Source: Paracoccaceae bacterium (GTDB lineage Bacteria > Pseudomonadota > Alphaproteobacteria > Rhodobacterales > Rhodobacteraceae). From it: a DNA stretch of 7,915 bases. The first letter of the stretch is position 1; each line of letters begins with the position of its first letter. The position numbers were made by a program, and so were the translations under genes. The stretch spans positions 1 through 7,915 of the forward strand of contig RGAJ01000069.1 of assembly GCA_009920225.1 (NCBI GenBank). Direction: 5' to 3'. This document shows, piece by piece, positions 5,757-7,915 of this stretch. The notes under the pieces are model-generated. The model was not told the origin of the DNA and searched no databases. It saw nothing but the letters and a program-made list of their open reading frames with translations.

Positions 5757-5763
5757 AGAAAGG
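5757..5763 (+). promoter_or_regulatory. Ribosome-binding site fixing the purA start
   Basis: AGAAAGG lies 6 nt before the ATG at 5770. It decides against the in-frame ATG at 5683, which would add 29 residues before the conserved PurA N-terminus. Confidence 0.75.
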
Positions 5764-5769
5764 TCAGAC

Positions 5770-7062
5770 ATGGCAAACGTAGTTGTGGTCGGCGCACAAT
5801 GGGGCGACGAAGGCAAGGGCAAGATCGTCGATTGGCTAAGTGAACGCGCCGATGTGGTTGCGCGATTCCAAGGCGGTCATAACGCGGGTCATACGCTGGT
5901 GATTGATGGCGCGGTCTATAAACTGCACGTTCTGCCATCTGGCGTCGTGCGCGGTGGCAAATTGTCCGTGATCGGGAACGGTGTTGTGTTGGATCCTTGG
6001 CATCTGGTCAAAGAGATCGAAACAGTCCGCGCCCAAGGCGTCGACATTTCGCCAGAAACATTGATGATTGCGGAAAACACGCCGCTGATCCTGCCGTTGC
6101 ACGGTGAATTGGATCGCGCGCGCGAATCCGCGACAAGTGTTGCCAAAATTGGCACCACTGGCCGTGGCATTGGCCCGGCGTATGAGGACAAAGTTGGCCG
6201 TCGCGTTGTGCGTGTTGCCGATTTGGCCGATCGCGCGACATTGGAAACACGTGTGGATCGTTTGTTGGCGCATCACAATTTGCTGCGCTCGGCGCTGGGC
6301 ATGGATGCGGTTGATCGCGATCAATTGGTCCAAGACCTGATGGACATTGCACCCGAGGTTTTGAAATACGCAGCCCCCGTTTGGAAAGTTCTGAACGAAA
6401 AGCGCAAAGCCGGCAAACGCATCCTGTTCGAAGGCGCACAAGGCGCATTGTTGGACGTAGATTTTGGCACATACCCATTCGTGACATCATCAAACGTGAT
6501 CGCAGGTCAGGCCGCAACAGGCACAGGTATCGGCCCGGGCGGCATTGATTTCGTACTTGGTATCGTCAAAGCCTATACAACCCGCGTCGGCGAAGGCCCA
6601 TTTCCAACCGAACTCTTGGACGACGATGGCGACCGCTTGGGGACACGCGGCCATGAATTTGGGACCACAACAGGGCGCAAGCGCCGCTGTGGTTGGTTTG
6701 ATGCGTGTTTGGTACGCCAAACCTGTGCGACATCTGGTGTAACTGGCATCGCGTTGACAAAACTGGACGTTTTGGACGGGTTTGAAACGTTGAAAATCTG
6801 CGTGGGCTATGAATTGGATGGCGTCCGCATGGATTATTTGCCGACTGCCGCCGACCAACAAGCCCGCTGCACACCGATCTACGAAGAAGTCCCCGGCTGG
6901 AGCGAAAGCACCGAAGGCGCGCGCAGTTGGGCAGATCTGCCTGCAAACGCGATCAAATATGTGCGTCGCGTTGAAGAGCTGATCGAATGCCCCGTGGCCT
7001 TGTTGTCGACCTCGCCCGAGCGCGAAGACACCATTCTTGTCACAGATCCATTCCAAGACTGA
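5770..7062 (+). CDS. purA: Adenylosuccinate synthase
   Basis: PurA joins IMP and aspartate using GTP to make adenylosuccinate, the committed step from IMP to AMP, in the cytoplasm. The 430-residue length is standard. The N-terminus has the phosphate-binding G-D-E-G-K-G-K loop with catalytic Asp13 (residues 12-18) and G-G-H-N-A-G-H-T with catalytic His41 (35-42). Later come the [13 protein letters not shown]-binding segment, [23 protein letters not shown] (299-311, the aspartate/IMP-binding loop with Arg303 and Arg305), L-T-K-L-D (329-333, guanine recognition) and a C-terminal S-T-S-P-E-R nucleotide-binding turn. No key residue is missing. Transcribed divergently from the DUF6524-like gene; its TGA overlaps the next ATG, so a DUF2842 gene is translated with it and both end at one terminator. 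Confidence 0.98.
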   Translation: MANVVVVGAQWGDEGKGKIVDWLSERADVVARFQGGHNAGHTLVIDGAVYKLHVLPSGVVRGGKLSVIGNGVVLDPWHLVKEIETVRAQGVDISPETLMIAENTPLILPLHGELDRARESATSVAKIGTTGRGIGPAYEDKVGRRVVRVADLADRATLETRVDRLLAHHNLLRSALGMDAVDRDQLVQDLMDIAPEVLKYAAPVWKVLNEKRKAGKRILFEGAQGALLDVDFGTYPFVTSSNVIAGQAATGTGIGPGGIDFVLGIVKAYTTRVGEGPFPTELLDDDGDRLGTRGHEFGTTTGRKRRCGWFDACLVRQTCATSGVTGIALTKLDVLDGFETLKICVGYELDGVRMDYLPTAADQQARCTPIYEEVPGWSESTEGARSWADLPANAIKYVRRVEELIECPVALLSTSPEREDTILVTDPFQD

Positions 7063-7295
7063 TGGCGCTGGGATACAAAGCACGGCGCAGATGGTCATTG
7101 GTCATCCTGCTGATTGGCTTGCCGCTGTATGTTGTGGCGGCAGTCAATGTCATTGATCTGTTTGATCGGCCACCGTTTTGGGTTGAATTGGCGGTTTATG
7201 TCATTTTGGGGTTTCTCTGGGCCATGCCGTTTAAATTCGTCTTTAAGGGCGTTGGCAAAGAAGACCCAGATCAACAAAACGATCAAAACCAATAA
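7062..7295 (+). CDS. DUF2842 family two-helix membrane protein
   Basis: The 77-residue protein starts [11 protein letters not shown], a short basic cytoplasmic leader, then has two membrane helices (about 12-31 and 40-57) joined by a V-I-D-L-F-D-R-P-P-F turn, and a charged, Gln/Asn-rich tail after K-F-V-F-K-G-V-G. This layout fits DUF2842, a small family restricted mainly to alphaproteobacteria with no known function. The start at 7062 is chosen because its ATG shares a base with the purA stop (TGATG), implying translational coupling, and because it gives the typical family length; an earlier in-frame ATG at 6987 lies inside purA. Co-transcription with purA and the shared terminator right behind it are clear. 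Adjacency to purA does not by itself show a role in purine metabolism. Confidence 0.85.
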   Translation: MALGYKARRRWSLVILLIGLPLYVVAAVNVIDLFDRPPFWVELAVYVILGFLWAMPFKFVFKGVGKEDPDQQNDQNQ

Positions 7296-7300
7296 ACATC

Positions 7301-7328
7301 ATGCCCTGCCCATCGGTGGGGCATTTTT
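7301..7328 (+). terminator. Intrinsic terminator of the purA-DUF2842 operon
   Basis: ATGCCC (7301-7306) pairs with GGGCAT (7319-7324) around a 12-base loop that can partly pair through its own CCC/GGT bases, followed by a run of five T (7324-7328). It begins 5 bases after the DUF2842 stop and faces the plus strand, so it should separate this operon from betC. Confidence 0.75.
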
Positions 7329-7340
7329 GTGATGACAAAG

Positions 7341-7358
7341 GTTTCAAAGTGTTGAAAC
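7341..7358. promoter_or_regulatory. Inverted-repeat operator candidate upstream of betC
   Basis: GTTTCAAAGTGTTGAAAC is a perfect 7-bp inverted repeat with a 4-bp centre, 37 bp before the betC start. Its right arm contains TTGAAA, a possible -35 hexamer, though no good -10 follows at 17 bp. A further TTCAAAG copy sits at 7372-7378. Choline sulfatase genes are often controlled by a LysR-type activator or by BetI; the T-N11-A-like symmetry (TTCAA...TTGAA) suits a LysR-type site, but the regulator is not in the window. No T-run follows, so it is not a terminator. Confidence 0.5.
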
Positions 7359-7384
7359 TGCGCCCAAGTTATTCAAAGCAACGC

Positions 7385-7388
7385 AGGG
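7385..7388 (+). promoter_or_regulatory. Ribosome-binding site choosing between two betC ATGs
   Basis: AGGG is 7 nt before the ATG at 7396 but only 1 nt before the in-frame ATG at 7390, so the second ATG is the likelier start. Confidence 0.6.
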
Positions 7389-7395
7389 CATGATC

Positions 7396-7915
7396 ATGAA
7401 ACAGCAACCGAACATCCTTATCATTATGGTGGACCAATTGAACGGAACCTTGTTTCCTGACGGTCCGGCAGACTGGTTGCACACGCCGCATCTGAAAAAA
7501 CTTGCGGCACGCTCAACACGTTTTGCAAATGCCTATACGGCAAGCCCACTGTGCGCACCGGGACGGGCGGCCTTTATGTCGGGTCAATTGCCATCGCAAA
7601 ATGGGGTGTATGACAATGCTGCGGAATTTGCGTCCTCAATTCCCACCTATGCCCACCATCTGCGTCGCGCGGGGTATTATACGTGTTTGTCGGGCAAAAT
7701 GCATTTTGTGGGGCCAGATCAGCTTCATGGGTTCGAAGACCGTTTGACGACCGATATCTATCCTGCCGATTTCGGATGGACGCCGGATTATCGCAAACCG
7801 GGCGAACGGATTGATTGGTGGTATCACAACATGGGTTCGGTGACGGGGGCAGGTGTGGCCGAAATCACAAACCAAATGGAATATGATGACGAAGTGGCCT
7901 ATCACGCCAAACACA
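7396..7915 (+). CDS. betC: Choline sulfatase (N-terminal part, cut by the window end)
   Basis: The first 173 codons encode a sulfatase of the alkaline-phosphatase superfamily that splits choline-O-sulfate to choline and sulfate; the choline can feed glycine-betaine osmoprotectant synthesis or catabolism. Visible motifs are the metal-binding I-M-V-D-Q start (Asp13), S-P-L-C-A-P-G-R-A-A-F-M-S-G (50-63) with Cys53 to be oxidised to formylglycine and Arg57, G-K-M-H-F-V-G (100-106) with Lys101 and His103, and the choline-sulfatase-type T-D-I-Y-P-A-D-F-G-W-T-P-D-Y stretch (about 119-132), which favours BetC over arylsulfatases. The active-site motif reads C-x-P-G-R instead of the usual C-x-P-S-R; Cys, Pro and Arg are intact. 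No signal peptide, so cytoplasmic. ATG 7396 is preferred over in-frame 7390 on ribosome-binding-site spacing. Probably its own transcription unit after the purA operon terminator. The rest (family length about 500) lies beyond the window. Confidence 0.92.
   Translation, partial: MKQQPNILIIMVDQLNGTLFPDGPADWLHTPHLKKLAARSTRFANAYTASPLCAPGRAAFMSGQLPSQNGVYDNAAEFASSIPTYAHHLRRAGYYTCLSGKMHFVGPDQLHGFEDRLTTDIYPADFGWTPDYRKPGERIDWWYHNMGSVTGAGVAEITNQMEYDDEVAYHAKH

Larger units (their letters stand above)
5636..5769. promoter_or_regulatory. Divergent intergenic region between the DUF6524-like gene and purA
   Basis: This 134-bp gap must carry promoters for both directions unless purA is read from elsewhere. 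TTGACC at 5711-5716 (plus) and TTGACG just left of it on the minus strand (5692-5697) are good -35 matches, but neither has a convincing -10 at 16-18 bp, so exact promoters are not assigned. Open frames extending into the gap (from 5689 minus and 5683 plus) are explained by lack of stops, not by extra coding sequence. Confidence 0.5.

Noticed and set aside
5836..6441. Long minus-strand open frames opposite purA
   Set aside because: purA is unmistakable on the plus strand; the opposite frames are low-quality shadows rich in Cys, His and Arg without family motifs.
1..7915. Mobile elements, CRISPR arrays, toxin-antitoxin pairs or defence genes
   Set aside because: No transposase, integrase, regular spaced repeats or recognisable defence protein was seen; all larger reading frames are accounted for by housekeeping or conserved genes.

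Overview
The window looks like ordinary core chromosome of an alphaproteobacterium, most likely a marine Rhodobacterales (roseobacter-type) species. The support is the protein types and their order: a DUF6524-like membrane protein, secG and pyrG in a row, purA followed by a DUF2842 protein, and a choline-sulfatase-type BetC. Base composition looks moderate in GC. Genus-level placement is not possible from the sequence alone. I see no insertion sequence, CRISPR array, tRNA, rRNA, phage or defence gene, and no compositional island.

Layout. Positions 1-133 hold no supported gene. Eight minus-strand genes then fill 134-5635. In transcription order (high to low coordinate) they are: a small four-helix membrane protein (DUF6524-like), secG, pyrG (CTP synthase), rlmJ (23S rRNA m6A2030 methyltransferase), a single-domain rhodanese, and a tightly coupled trio of DUF1330, TerB-like and PhnD-like proteins. 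The trio joins through TAATG and ATGA stop/start overlaps. A 134-bp divergent intergenic region separates this block from the plus-strand genes. These are purA (adenylosuccinate synthase), a DUF2842 membrane protein coupled to it by TGATG, a good intrinsic terminator, and the first 173 codons of choline sulfatase betC, cut by the window end.

How the genes relate. pyrG and purA are two nucleotide-synthesis enzymes (CTP and AMP branches) on opposite strands, with the Sec translocon subunit gene secG between them. RlmJ adds a ribosome-modification function. The rhodanese has its own AT-rich promoter with a perfect inverted repeat over the -10 box, so it is probably regulated separately. BetC would convert choline-O-sulfate to choline, feeding glycine-betaine synthesis or sulfur supply.

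No wholly new multi-gene system is evident. The best leads are regulatory. The pyrG leader carries a 9-bp inverted repeat that could pair the probable 5' end of the mRNA with the Shine-Dalgarno sequence, resembling enterobacterial pyrC/pyrD control. Perfect inverted repeats also sit upstream of the rhodanese and betC genes. The cytoplasmic-looking PhnD-like protein encoded with TerB and DUF1330 proteins is the most interesting protein-level oddity.
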